The notes under the pieces were generated by a model. It was not told where the DNA came from, did not search any database, and was given only the letters and a program-made list of their open reading frames with translations. A stretch of 19,793 nt of DNA from GCA-2687025 sp964473525. GTDB taxonomy: Bacteria > Poribacteria > WGA-4E > GCA-2687025. Made by a program: the position numbers and the translations under genes. Where the stretch lies: NCBI GenBank assembly GCA_964473525.1, contig CAYYPK010000071.1, forward strand, positions 1-19,793, in the 5' to 3' direction. Below, piece by piece: positions 7,695-16,026 of the stretch; the stretch's first letter is position 1; every line of letters starts with the position of its first letter.

Positions 7695-8426
7695 ATGTCA
7701 GCTTCCCAACGCGCGGTGGTCCTGCTCGACGGCTACTACGACGAGCGCTACCCGGAGTTTTACGCGGAATCGTGCTCCCGCGACGACCCCTTTGTCGTCT
7801 GCGCGGACGGGGCGCTCCGCGTGTGCGAGGAGTTGCTACAGGGCGTCACGCCGGACCTCGTCGTAGGCGACATGGACTCCCTCGGCGACATCGACCGCGA
7901 GTCGTGGATGAAACGAGGCACGCGCTTCGATGACACGTGGGAGGGGAAGACGGACAAGGACCACACGGACGGGCAACTTGCCCTCCACGCCGCGTTGGGC
8001 GCCGGCAGCTCGCGCATCGACTTCCACGGCGGACTCGCGCGTCGCGTCGCCTACGACCACGACCACTTCCTGGGCAACCTCTCGCTGATCGCCGAGGCAC
8101 ACGAGCGGCTCGGCGATGCGCCAGACGATGCCGTGCGCATCTACGAGCCCCTCGAAACAGTCTACCGGTGTCGGAGCCGTCTGGGGATCTCGCGAGACGG
8201 CAGCGGCCTGAACCGCGTATCCGTCGTGTCTCTTGGGGGGTCCGCCCGCGTGGAGCGCAGCGAGGGGCTGCGGTGGGATTTGACGGGCTATGAGGTCAAC
8301 GCGGCTCCCGCGAACGCGCTACGCAACGAGTTCCGCGAAGACGCTGCGTCGGCTGTTATTGAGATGGCGCCAGACTCGCCGCCCGTGTACGTCTTCCACA
8401 ACCGATACGAGTGGAGCGGGGCGTGA
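7695..8426 (+). CDS. Thiamine pyrophosphokinase
   Basis: The 243-residue protein matches the TPK fold, which transfers pyrophosphate from ATP to thiamine to make the cofactor thiamine diphosphate in the cytoplasm. Motifs are CADGAL (36-41), DLVVGDMDSL (54-63), KDHTDGQLAL (88-97) and DHDHFLGNL (121-129), the last corresponding to the family's RxDHxLGNL segment. The C-terminal part (about 165-240) fits the thiamine-binding beta domain. Length is typical of the bacterial family. ATG 7695 is chosen because it lies 6 nt after the -10 box, consistent with a leaderless mRNA. The stop overlaps the GTG start of the next gene (GTGA), so the two are translationally coupled. This suggests a link between the kinase and the membrane protein. 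Confidence 0.9.
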   Translation: MSASQRAVVLLDGYYDERYPEFYAESCSRDDPFVVCADGALRVCEELLQGVTPDLVVGDMDSLGDIDRESWMKRGTRFDDTWEGKTDKDHTDGQLALHAALGAGSSRIDFHGGLARRVAYDHDHFLGNLSLIAEAHERLGDAPDDAVRIYEPLETVYRCRSRLGISRDGSGLNRVSVVSLGGSARVERSEGLRWDLTGYEVNAAPANALRNEFREDAASAVIEMAPDSPPVYVFHNRYEWSGA

Positions 8427-10342
8427 AAGCAGGCGCCGACTCCTCGTTTCGTGTGACGCCGCGCTCGGTCGCCATCGGCCTTCTGTACGTCGTCTTCCTC
8501 GCCGCCCTGACCCCCTACAACGACTACTACATCCGCAACACGTTCCTGGCGGGGAACCACTTCCCCATCGGTTCGTTCTTCCTGTTCTCGGTGCTCGTGA
8601 TCGGCGTGAACCCGCTCATGCGCCGCGTCGGTCTGCGTAAGACGCTGACGCCGACGGAACTGATGGTCGTATGGATCATGATGCTCGTGGGGTCCGGCAT
8701 CCCGTCGTCGGGCTACCTGCGGTACCACCTGTTCATGCTGACCGCGCCGAAGTACTTCGCGAACTCCTCGAACGACTGGGCGAGGCTGTTTCACCAGTAT
8801 CTTCCCGACTGGCTCGTTATCAAGGACGCAAAGGCAGCGCAGGCGTTCTACGAGGGTCTCGACCCGCTGGCGCCTGTGCCGTGGGCGCTGTGGGTGAAGC
8901 CTGCGCTTATTTGGTCGGGATACGCGTTGCTGACGTACTTCGTCATGCTGTGCATCACGGTCATCCTGCGCAAGCAGTGGGTGGAACACGAACGGTTCGC
9001 GTTCCCACTCGTGAAGCTGCCGCAGGAGATGGTCGAAGAGCCGACGGCGGGCAAGGCGTTCAACGCGTTCTTCCGCAACCCGATGACGTGGGCGGGATTC
9101 GCGATCCCCGTGCTCGTGCATACGCTGAACGGCGTGCACGCGCACATACCCGCCGTGCCGAACATCCCGCTGTATCTGAATCCGAACGCGCTGTTCTCGG
9201 AGCGCCCGTGGACCGGGTTGCGGTGGATGACGATGTCCATCTACCCGACCGTCATCGGGTTCTCGTACCTCCTGCCGCTGGACGTGTCGCTGAGCTTCTG
9301 GCTGTTCTACCTGCTGTTCAAGGCGCAGAACGTCCTCACGGTTGCGATGGGGACCAGCGTCAACGGCTTCACGATGGCGAACCGGCAGGAGATGGGCGGA
9401 TACATCGCCCTCATTCTCTACGTCGGTTGGCTGGCACGTCGGCATATGGCGAACATCGCGCGCGCGACGTTCACCTCCGCCAAGGGTGACGATGCGAACG
9501 AGGCGCTGCCCTATCGCGTGGCTCTGCTAGGACTCATCTTCGGGACGATCGGGCTGAGCGTGATGTGCAAGCTGGCGGGCATGTCGTTCTGGCTGGGGCT
9601 GACGATCCACCTGCTCTTCTACATGATGTGCGTCGTGCTGACGTGGATGGTCACGGACGGCGGGTTCCTGTTCCTGCTGGCGATCTTCCGGCCGTCGGAC
9701 TACGTCGTGATTCCCCTGGGCACGTCGCGCCTCGCGCCGTCGGACCTGACGATCATGGCGTACGAGAAGACGCTCATGTTCGACCTGCGCGAAGTGATGA
9801 TGCCGCACATGATGAACAGCCTGAAAGCCGCCGATGTCGCTCGCGTGAGGCATCGGAAGCTGCTGCTGCCGATTGGGCTGGCGATCGTCGTCGCGCTCGC
9901 CGTGTCTTACGTGTCGGGGCTGTGGGTTTGGTATCGCAAGGGCGGCCTGAACCTGGGGTACTGGCACGCCCCCGAGCCGTTCGACCGGCTGACGCGGCAG
10001 CTCATGAGTCCCACGGGCACGAACTGGATCGAGCTGCTCTACGTCGGCATCGGCATGGCCATCATGTCGGGGCTTATCTTCATGCGGTACCAGTTCACGT
10101 GGTGGCGCCTGCATCCCCTCGGCTACGCCATGACGACGAGTTGGGCGCCGTACACCGTGTGGTTCTCGTTCTTCTGGGGGTGGCTGCTCAAGTACGCCAT
10201 CATGCGCGGGCTGGGCTTCAAGGGCTATCGGACGTGGCGCCCGTTCTTCCTGGGGATGGTCGTCGGGGACGCGCTTATGGCGGGGGTGTGGGTCATCGTC
10301 GGGCTGATTACGAAAGTGCCTTACCAGATTATGCCGGGGTGA
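8423..10342 (+). CDS. Polytopic membrane protein, DUF6785-like
   Basis: The product has 639 residues and about twelve or more hydrophobic segments spread over the whole length, for example IGLLYVVFLAALTPY, LIWSGYALLTYFVMLCITVI and WIELLYVGIGMAIMSGLIFM. Soluble loops include a conserved-looking EHERFAFPLVKLP near residue 190. I recognise it as a DUF6785-type protein, a family frequent in Poribacteria and Planctomycetes that resembles oligopeptide-transporter-like proteins; its substrate is unknown. GTG 8423 is preferred over GTG 8411 because GGAG lies 6 nt upstream and the start overlaps the kinase stop by 4 nt. Coupling to thiamine pyrophosphokinase makes transport of thiamine or a precursor a reasonable hypothesis only, since such proteins occur in many contexts. 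Confidence 0.85.
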   Translation: MKAGADSSFRVTPRSVAIGLLYVVFLAALTPYNDYYIRNTFLAGNHFPIGSFFLFSVLVIGVNPLMRRVGLRKTLTPTELMVVWIMMLVGSGIPSSGYLRYHLFMLTAPKYFANSSNDWARLFHQYLPDWLVIKDAKAAQAFYEGLDPLAPVPWALWVKPALIWSGYALLTYFVMLCITVILRKQWVEHERFAFPLVKLPQEMVEEPTAGKAFNAFFRNPMTWAGFAIPVLVHTLNGVHAHIPAVPNIPLYLNPNALFSERPWTGLRWMTMSIYPTVIGFSYLLPLDVSLSFWLFYLLFKAQNVLTVAMGTSVNGFTMANRQEMGGYIALILYVGWLARRHMANIARATFTSAKGDDANEALPYRVALLGLIFGTIGLSVMCKLAGMSFWLGLTIHLLFYMMCVVLTWMVTDGGFLFLLAIFRPSDYVVIPLGTSRLAPSDLTIMAYEKTLMFDLREVMMPHMMNSLKAADVARVRHRKLLLPIGLAIVVALAVSYVSGLWVWYRKGGLNLGYWHAPEPFDRLTRQLMSPTGTNWIELLYVGIGMAIMSGLIFMRYQFTWWRLHPLGYAMTTSWAPYTVWFSFFWGWLLKYAIMRGLGFKGYRTWRPFFLGMVVGDALMAGVWVIVGLITKVPYQIMPG

Positions 10343-10592
10343 GGTATCCGGTCGGCCGGTGCCTGACCCGGGGCCGGCTAATTCAGCCCCAAGCGTGCGC
10401 GCTGTGCGACGCAGCACCAAGCACCAACGTCCGGGCGAACAGCGGCCGGTTCTCCAGCAACTGAGTCATGGCACGAGCGGCACCCGCAGACCGCCGAGCC
10501 ATGGCGCGGGCCGTACGAACCGCTGCGGCCAGTTGGATGACAGAACGCGCCAGCCGGAGAGACCTGCCCGTCCTCACGGCAGGAAGGGAGGA
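10343..10592. other. Convergent intergenic region with GC-rich inverted repeats
   Basis: This lies between the ends of the convergent membrane protein and ATPase genes. Two candidate hairpins are visible: GCCGG (10355-10359) with CCGGC (10374-10378) beyond the plus-strand gene, and CCTGCC (10563-10568) with GGCAGG (10578-10583) beyond the minus-strand gene. Neither has a clear U-tract. A minus-strand open frame at 10383-10577 is Ala/Arg-rich and has no ribosome binding site, so I do not call it a gene. Confidence 0.4.
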
Positions 10593-12605
10593 TCAGATGG
10601 ACTCAATGATGCGCCGGATGGCACCCAACTTCTGCTGTTTCTCGCGGTAATCCTTGTACTGCCGATCTGCGCGCTGAATGAGGCCATCGTACGTCTGTAC
10701 CGTGACGTGAAGAGCGGCTAGGGCAGCGCGCCTCTGGCCGGGGTCCGGTGCCGCGACGACGATATCCTCCCCGAGAATGGTCACGATTTCGATGTTTGGA
10801 TTCTCCTCGCCGAAGTTATCCTGTAGGCACTTCCTCACTGCCTGCCTGTATTTGTCGAGTTGGTCCGTGAGATCGCCGAACGAGGGAGTCACGCTATAGC
10901 GCTTCAGTTCGATGATCACGTGGGCCCCACCGACGGAGCGGTAGAAGATGTCGATCCTGCCCTTCCGCTCGGACTTCTTCAGTCGCTTGTTGATCTTGCC
11001 GAAGATGGTTTCAACGCGCTGCTCCACACGCGTATCCACCGTCGCACGTTCCCACGCAGGGTCAATGAGCCACAGATGCTCTGACAGGTACCGTTGGACC
11101 AATTTCTCCTTCACGTCGGTGTCCACCAGCCGACGAAACTCAGCGAGGATCTTGAGGCGGCCCTCGACAATCTGGCCATAGGCTACGGCCTCGGCCCAAT
11201 CCAAGTCCTCGAACACGTCGAAGAGAGTTGCCAGGCCGTCGGGCGTGTCTATTTGGCTCAGCTTATCCAGCGCATCCCACGCCATGAAGGTATGGAATGC
11301 AGCAATGGCATGCCGGTAGAATTCGCGGCGGTCTGCGACCGCGATCGCCATGCCGTCAATCTTCCGGAAGAGATCTGCGGCGTGCCGCCTCCGCGCGGGT
11401 GTCAGTTCGTCTAGCCACTCGTCGATGGCACCAATCTTCCGTGCCTTCGCAAGGCCGTCTTCGCCGCGCCACTCCTGCCACACCTTCTGAACATCTTTGA
11501 GCGCCTTGGAGACATACGCCCGAAGGGCCACGTACCGTGCGTCGTCCTGATGAAGGGCCTGTCGGCTCGTCGTCGTTGCGTCACGTTCATCGTCTACATC
11601 AAGGAAGTCGGCATTGATCTCACCAACGACGTACTTTGTGTAGACGCCGCCCTCGTGCAGATCCTTGAGTATGTCATCCTGCTGAGACTTGCCGCGGGCG
11701 TACACGACAATCGCGTTGTCTTCGTCTGGACTCGTGATAGCTCCCTGATCACGGTATGTTCCGATCCATCCGCTCACAGTCCAGCCTGGTTTGACCTCAA
11801 TGGGCTCGCCATCCTCATTGAGTCCACCTGTCAGCTCCGCAACCGATTCGGTCAGCTTCTTGACTCTGGCATCCTGCACCAGGCCCGCGTATGCCTGGTA
11901 CGGGTTGGCGGGGTCTTCCCCGACCAGCCACAGGTATTCGATTTCCTTGAAGTGTGGCCGATTGGGAAGCGAAATAGCCTCACCGTTCACGCACACTTGG
12001 AACCTCTCCCCATCAATCACCGTGAAGCGGCGACCTAGCCGTTTGGTCAGGTAATGGTGGGCGCTCTTGATGTCGCGGTCGAGCTCGGACAGCCGGAGCT
12101 CTGTCCCGGCGCTGAGCACGATGGTGTCGGGGTCAATCGCCGGAAGCGGAATCGTTGGCATTCCCGTTTCGTCACGCTGCCGCCCGATCTCCTGCTGCAT
12201 CTTGTCATAGTCCATGATGAAGCCACGCTTCTCGCTAGTGCGGTGGTCCACAGTCCGGACTTCTACGCGGTTGGCAATTGCGAACAGGGATAGCTTGCCA
12301 AGGCCCTTCCTTCCCATTGGCTCCCGTTCGAATCGCGGCGTCAGTGGGGCATCTTCTTGACGTCGATCTCGACCGACTTTCAGGTATTTCTCGTTGCATT
12401 CTGCCTCGGACATCCCTATGCCGTCGTCGGTTATGACGATTGTGCCTTGGGAGGGGTCGATGCTGATTTCCACGAGCGTGGCGTCGGCATCCCATGCGTT
12501 GGCAACTGCCTCCGCAAGCACGGCTGGCACGCTGCTATACAGGTTGCGGCCCAGGTGCGCTATGACATTGAGATCAATGGATATGCCGAACTGCGATTCG
12601 CTCAC
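10593..12605 (-). CDS. GHKL ATPase with C-terminal PD-(D/E)XK nuclease-like domain (restriction-type)
   Basis: The product has 670 residues from GTG 12605, chosen because it overlaps the methyltransferase stop by 4 nt (GTGA) and has GGAG 7 nt upstream. The N-terminal ATPase shows the Bergerat-fold motifs: Glu32 and Asn36 (AEAVANAWDADA), DDGIGM (60-65) and GRKGLGK (98-104). This resembles MutL/MORC-like ATPases that accompany DNA methyltransferases. A transducer-like and helical middle follows, including KLVQRYLSEHLWLIDP. Near the C-terminus RIDIFYR (Asp552) and VIIELKR (Glu566-x-Lys568) match the catalytic D...ExK pattern of PD-(D/E)XK nucleases. With the neighbouring methyltransferase, I infer an ATP-dependent restriction component that cuts unmodified DNA. 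Target and true cleavage activity are not visible. Confidence 0.8.
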   Translation of the reverse strand: MSESQFGISIDLNVIAHLGRNLYSSVPAVLAEAVANAWDADATLVEISIDPSQGTIVITDDGIGMSEAECNEKYLKVGRDRRQEDAPLTPRFEREPMGRKGLGKLSLFAIANRVEVRTVDHRTSEKRGFIMDYDKMQQEIGRQRDETGMPTIPLPAIDPDTIVLSAGTELRLSELDRDIKSAHHYLTKRLGRRFTVIDGERFQVCVNGEAISLPNRPHFKEIEYLWLVGEDPANPYQAYAGLVQDARVKKLTESVAELTGGLNEDGEPIEVKPGWTVSGWIGTYRDQGAITSPDEDNAIVVYARGKSQQDDILKDLHEGGVYTKYVVGEINADFLDVDDERDATTTSRQALHQDDARYVALRAYVSKALKDVQKVWQEWRGEDGLAKARKIGAIDEWLDELTPARRRHAADLFRKIDGMAIAVADRREFYRHAIAAFHTFMAWDALDKLSQIDTPDGLATLFDVFEDLDWAEAVAYGQIVEGRLKILAEFRRLVDTDVKEKLVQRYLSEHLWLIDPAWERATVDTRVEQRVETIFGKINKRLKKSERKGRIDIFYRSVGGAHVIIELKRYSVTPSFGDLTDQLDKYRQAVRKCLQDNFGEENPNIEIVTILGEDIVVAAPDPGQRRAALAALHVTVQTYDGLIQRADRQYKDYREKQQKLGAIRRIIESI

Positions 12606-13654
12606 CCCAATGCTCCAAGGTGACGGAGAATGGACTCGCCTACGGCCTCGGCAACCTTGACAGGCACGGCGTTGCCAATGTGCCGCCCGACCTGCCCGAT
12701 GCTGACTGGTGAGTGCAGGGCCGTGAATTGGTAGTCCCGAGGGAAGGTCTGTAGCATCGCCGCCTCCCGAAGTGAGATCGCCCGGTCTTGGTCGGGGTGC
12801 CCAAACCGCCCGTTGCCATACCCGTGGCACTGAGTCGTCATTGTCGGGGCCGGTTCGTCCCACTTCATGCGGCCATAGACGCTGGAGTAGGTCTTCCCGC
12901 TAGGTCGGCGATGACACGCGGCGCGGAGTTCCTCCGGCCAGTCGCCCCACCCGCCGCCTTCAGGCGTCGCGCGGATGCGTTGCAGATTCAGAGCGCTGAG
13001 GTTGCTGGCGGTGTGGAGAGGGTCAGCGTGGTGGCTCTGGCCCGCCCCGACGGGCGGCATGCCTCCGATCGCCTCTCGGACACTCACATGGCTGTCTGCG
13101 GAATGCGACGGAGGAACCAGTCCAATGTCCCCGATGCGCGACGCGAGCAGCACGAGTCGCTTGCGTGTCTGCGGCACGCCGTAGTCTGCGCAGGTCACGA
13201 CGTGGGGCGGCTCAGGGTAACGATACCCATTCCGATCCAGGCATTCGAGGAAACTCGCGAACACTTCGTGCTTCGTTACCCGGGGCACGTTTTCCATGGA
13301 CACGATATCAGGACGGAGATCATCCACTAGACGGACGAATTCCTGGAGAAGGGCCCACTGCCCGTCATCCCGCCGCTTCTGACTGTAGAGGGAGAACGGT
13401 TGGCAAGGAGCGCACCCAACGAGCACCCGAACGCAGCCATCGGGGTAGAGTGCTGCGACCTGCTCCGACGTAACGCGTTCGATCGAATCCTCTATGAACT
13501 TCGCGCCAACATTGGTCTCGTACGGATAGCGGCAGGAAGGGTCGCTGTCGATCCCCGCAACAACATTGACGCCACGGGCCCTGAGCCCATAACTCAGTCC
13601 TCCTACCCCGCAGAACAGATCCACAGCGGCGGGCCTCCGGTGTCGTTGTTCCAT
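12602..13654 (-). CDS. DNA (cytosine-5) methyltransferase
   Basis: The 350-residue enzyme would transfer methyl from S-adenosylmethionine to carbon 5 of cytosine in a short DNA target. All core motifs are present: VDLFCGVGGL (11-20, cofactor binding), GCAPCQPFS (80-88) with catalytic Cys84, MENVPRV (120-126), QTRKR (162-166), SLREAAMLQTFP in the motif IX position and GNAVP (327-331, motif X). The target-recognition region lies roughly at 190-285, and its specificity cannot be read from sequence alone. The start is ATG 13654 with GGGAG 5 nt upstream. Its stop overlaps the start of the ATPase-nuclease gene, so modification and restriction partners are translationally coupled with the methyltransferase first, an order that could protect the host. 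Confidence 0.95.
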   Translation of the reverse strand: MEQRHRRPAAVDLFCGVGGLSYGLRARGVNVVAGIDSDPSCRYPYETNVGAKFIEDSIERVTSEQVAALYPDGCVRVLVGCAPCQPFSLYSQKRRDDGQWALLQEFVRLVDDLRPDIVSMENVPRVTKHEVFASFLECLDRNGYRYPEPPHVVTCADYGVPQTRKRLVLLASRIGDIGLVPPSHSADSHVSVREAIGGMPPVGAGQSHHADPLHTASNLSALNLQRIRATPEGGGWGDWPEELRAACHRRPSGKTYSSVYGRMKWDEPAPTMTTQCHGYGNGRFGHPDQDRAISLREAAMLQTFPRDYQFTALHSPVSIGQVGRHIGNAVPVKVAEAVGESILRHLGALG

Positions 13655-13808
13655 AGTCGCTCCCGATCCCGGCGGCCCGCCGCGGCCCGCCTCTTGCCTC
13701 TACTCTAACATATTCGATGGCAGGGCGGGAGGACCGACAACATGCCGCAGGACGCCCGGACACGTGGCCGACGTCACGCGGCGGAGGCGGGTGTCCGAGC
13801 GACGGGCA
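13655..13808 (-). promoter_or_regulatory. Upstream region of the methyltransferase/ATPase cassette
   Basis: This 154-nt spacer contains a short AT-rich patch in otherwise GC-rich DNA. On the minus strand it includes TATGTT and TAGAGT between about 13700 and 13715, possible -10 boxes about 45-60 nt upstream of ATG 13654. TTGTCG occurs further up, but 22 nt from TATGTT, so no convincing -35/-10 pair is seen. A promoter for the cassette must lie here or further upstream. Confidence 0.3.
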
Positions 13809-14807
13809 TCAGACCGGCGGCTCGCCCGCCAACCGCACAACCATCTTCCCAACGTTCCGCCCGCTGAACAGGTCGATAAAGGCGCCGGGAGCAGCTTCCA
13901 GCCCATCGACAACGGTCTCGCGGTACGTCACGCGCCCGTCCTTGATCCAACCCGTTACCTCGCTCCGGAACTCGTCGGCGAGCTCTCCGTGGTCGGAGAT
14001 GATGAAGCCCTGCATGAGCACGCGATTGCCGATGAGGGAGAACATGTTTCGCGGCCCGGGCTCGGGCTCCTCGTTGTTGTAGACGGAGATCATGCCGCAC
14101 ACGGGGATGCGCGCGTTCATGTTCACCAGGCCGAGGACGGCTTCCAGCATCGCGCCGCCGACGTTCTCGTAATACACGTCGATGCCATCTGGACACGCCT
14201 CGGCTAGCGCGCCGGGTAGGTCGTCCGTCGCGCGGTAGTCGATGGCGGCGTCGAAGCCGAGGTCGTCCGTGAGGTGCGCGCACTTGTCAGGTCCACCCGC
14301 CGTCCCGACGACGCGGCAGCCCTTGATCTTCGCGATCTGCCCCACGAGAGAACCCACCGCTCCAGCAGCGGCGGACACGACGACGGTCTCGCCAGCTTGC
14401 GGCTCGCCGATCCGCGTCAGGCCGTACCACGCCGTGAAGCCCGGCATCCCCACAACACCCAGATACGCCGACAGCGGCGACACCTGCGGATCGATGCGGT
14501 CGGCGCTTTCGCAAACGGCGTATTCGCGCCAGCTCTGTCCGTTGACGACGATGCAGCCCTCGGGGAAGTCGGCGTTACGCGACTCGACCACCTGCCCGAC
14601 CGCTCCGCCTGAGGGCGTCGTGCCGAGCGCCAGCCCGCGCATCATGCCGCGCATGTACGGATCGACGGACATGTACACGTTGCGCACGAGGAACTGACCG
14701 TCAGAGAGCCCCGGGATCGCCGACTCCTCGACGCGGTAGTCGCTCTCCTTCGGCACGCCCACCGGTCGAGACACCAGGACCAGCGACCTGTTTACGCGTT
14801 CCGTCAT
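13809..14807 (-). CDS. NADP-dependent oxidoreductase, CurA/YncB type (zinc-independent MDR)
   Basis: This 332-residue protein belongs to the leukotriene B4 dehydrogenase/CurA branch of medium-chain reductases, which reduce activated double bonds (for example enones) with NADPH and have no catalytic zinc. Typical features are YMSVDPYMRG (45-54), GFTAWYGL (123-130), the Rossmann glycine motif AAAGAVGS (146-153), DVYYENVGG and the C-terminal GRNVGKMVVRL. Length matches the family. The start is ATG 14807 with GGAGG 6 nt upstream. It is the last gene of a minus-strand set, 37 nt after the acetyltransferase gene, so it is probably co-transcribed. The physiological substrate is unknown; detoxification of reactive carbonyls is a family-based guess. 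Confidence 0.92.
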   Translation of the reverse strand: MTERVNRSLVLVSRPVGVPKESDYRVEESAIPGLSDGQFLVRNVYMSVDPYMRGMMRGLALGTTPSGGAVGQVVESRNADFPEGCIVVNGQSWREYAVCESADRIDPQVSPLSAYLGVVGMPGFTAWYGLTRIGEPQAGETVVVSAAAGAVGSLVGQIAKIKGCRVVGTAGGPDKCAHLTDDLGFDAAIDYRATDDLPGALAEACPDGIDVYYENVGGAMLEAVLGLVNMNARIPVCGMISVYNNEEPEPGPRNMFSLIGNRVLMQGFIISDHGELADEFRSEVTGWIKDGRVTYRETVVDGLEAAPGAFIDLFSGRNVGKMVVRLAGEPPV

Positions 14808-14844
14808 TCGGGGCCTCCTATCAGCGCGCGCGTCTCGGCGACTG

Positions 14845-16023
14845 CTATACCGTGTCTATCGGCCACCACATGGGGTTCCGCTTCGGGAACAACACCTCTA
14901 GAAGGTCGCGCGTCGCCTTCGGCGCGGCGATGTGCACGTGAGCGTCAGAGCCCGTCAGCAGGTTGAACAGGTCGCGTTGCGGGAGCGAGACGTCCACGGC
15001 GCCCTCGGGGATATCGTGCGACACCGTCACCCCGTCGGACCCTATCCTGATCGCTACGGTCTGCCCGCAGGACGTGAGGGCGACGGCCCCTCGCGGGGGC
15101 GTGGGATGGTCGCACGCGGCGATCTGCTTCGCGAAGTTCGGGACGAGGGCCTGTAGCATGATCTCGAGGTCGACGATGCGAAGCAAGTTCGTCTCGACGA
15201 GCGTCGTCGTGCAGCGCAACGTCCGTAGGATGTAGAGGAGCGGCTCGTGGCAGGGCAGATAGACGCCGCACCCCTTCGTCCCGCGACTGCGCATGAGGCG
15301 CATCTCGGCTCCGAGCAAAGTGAGCGCGGCCATCTCGTGCCCGGTGGCGTACCCGGTCTCCCAGATGGTGTTGGTGTCGGCGCGCATGTAACCGACGATC
15401 TCGCCATCAAGTTCCGCGACGTAGAACGCCTCCTCGCGCTCCTTGCGGCACCACGAGAAGTGCTTGCGCCAGTAGTTCGCGTCCCGCACGAGCGTCATGG
15501 GGCTGTCGCGATTGTAGTCGTCGTGGACCGCCGCGACGGCTTCCAGGTCCGCGCTCCGGTCGAAGCGTCGCACACGGTAGTCGCCCATGGGAGGCAGTCG
15601 CTCAGGCTGCACGGCAAGGTCGAGACGGTACGTGGGCCATCGCTCCCAGTGTTCCGCTGCGTAGAACTCGACGACGCCGGAGATGATGAGGCTGAACCCG
15701 CACTCCCATTCGTGATAGCAGCCGAGGGCGTCGCGGAGCAACTCACGACCGTATCCCTTGCGCCTGTCCTCGGGACGCGTGTAGACGTCCGCCATCCCGC
15801 CGCACTGGATCGTCGCGCCGCCCCAGCGTAGCGTCCGGTTGTACAGCCGCACGTGCGAGGCGATTCGTCCCTCTACGAGCGCGACGCGGCTGTTCTCCCA
15901 ACCGCCTTCCAGGCCGTCGTAGTGGCTCTCGTAGTATTCGATGGGGGTTCCGCCGCGCTCGTTCACCATGTCGCGGTAAAGGCCTGCCTCGTCGGCCGCC
16001 AACCCGCGTACCTCTACGGACAA
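14845..16023 (-). CDS. GNAT family acetyltransferase, Eis-like
   Basis: At 392 residues it is longer than single-domain GNATs and resembles the Eis layout: an N-terminal GNAT domain (about 1-140), a second GNAT-like domain (about 150-290) and an SCP2-like C-terminal domain (about 295-392). The acetyl-CoA pyrophosphate loop RRKGYG is at 87-92. Residues GGMADVYTRPEDR before it match the usual Eis strand order. It ends with a hydrophobic aromatic C-terminus, which in Eis proteins can help catalysis. It would acetylate amines of small molecules or proteins; the substrate is unknown. The start is TTG 16023 with GGGAG 7 nt upstream, 3 nt beyond the stop of the hydrolase gene, so the two are tightly coupled. 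Confidence 0.85.
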   Translation of the reverse strand: MSVEVRGLAADEAGLYRDMVNERGGTPIEYYESHYDGLEGGWENSRVALVEGRIASHVRLYNRTLRWGGATIQCGGMADVYTRPEDRRKGYGRELLRDALGCYHEWECGFSLIISGVVEFYAAEHWERWPTYRLDLAVQPERLPPMGDYRVRRFDRSADLEAVAAVHDDYNRDSPMTLVRDANYWRKHFSWCRKEREEAFYVAELDGEIVGYMRADTNTIWETGYATGHEMAALTLLGAEMRLMRSRGTKGCGVYLPCHEPLLYILRTLRCTTTLVETNLLRIVDLEIMLQALVPNFAKQIAACDHPTPPRGAVALTSCGQTVAIRIGSDGVTVSHDIPEGAVDVSLPQRDLFNLLTGSDAHVHIAAPKATRDLLEVLFPKRNPMWWPIDTV

Positions 16024-16026
16024 GGT

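Noticed and set aside
8288..9445. Long minus-strand frame opposite the membrane protein
   Set aside because: Its composition (Arg/His/Gln-rich, no hydrophobic core) is that of an antisense shadow in GC-rich DNA.
10383..10577. Minus-strand 64-residue frame between convergent genes
   Set aside because: Ala/Arg-rich as expected from GC-rich DNA, GTG start, no ribosome site, no recognisable motif. It could be a gene remnant but cannot be supported.
10593..12863. Longer start of the GHKL ATPase at 12863
   Set aside because: The extra 86 residues are the out-of-frame shadow of the methyltransferase 3' end. GTG 12605 has GGAG and a 4-nt overlap.
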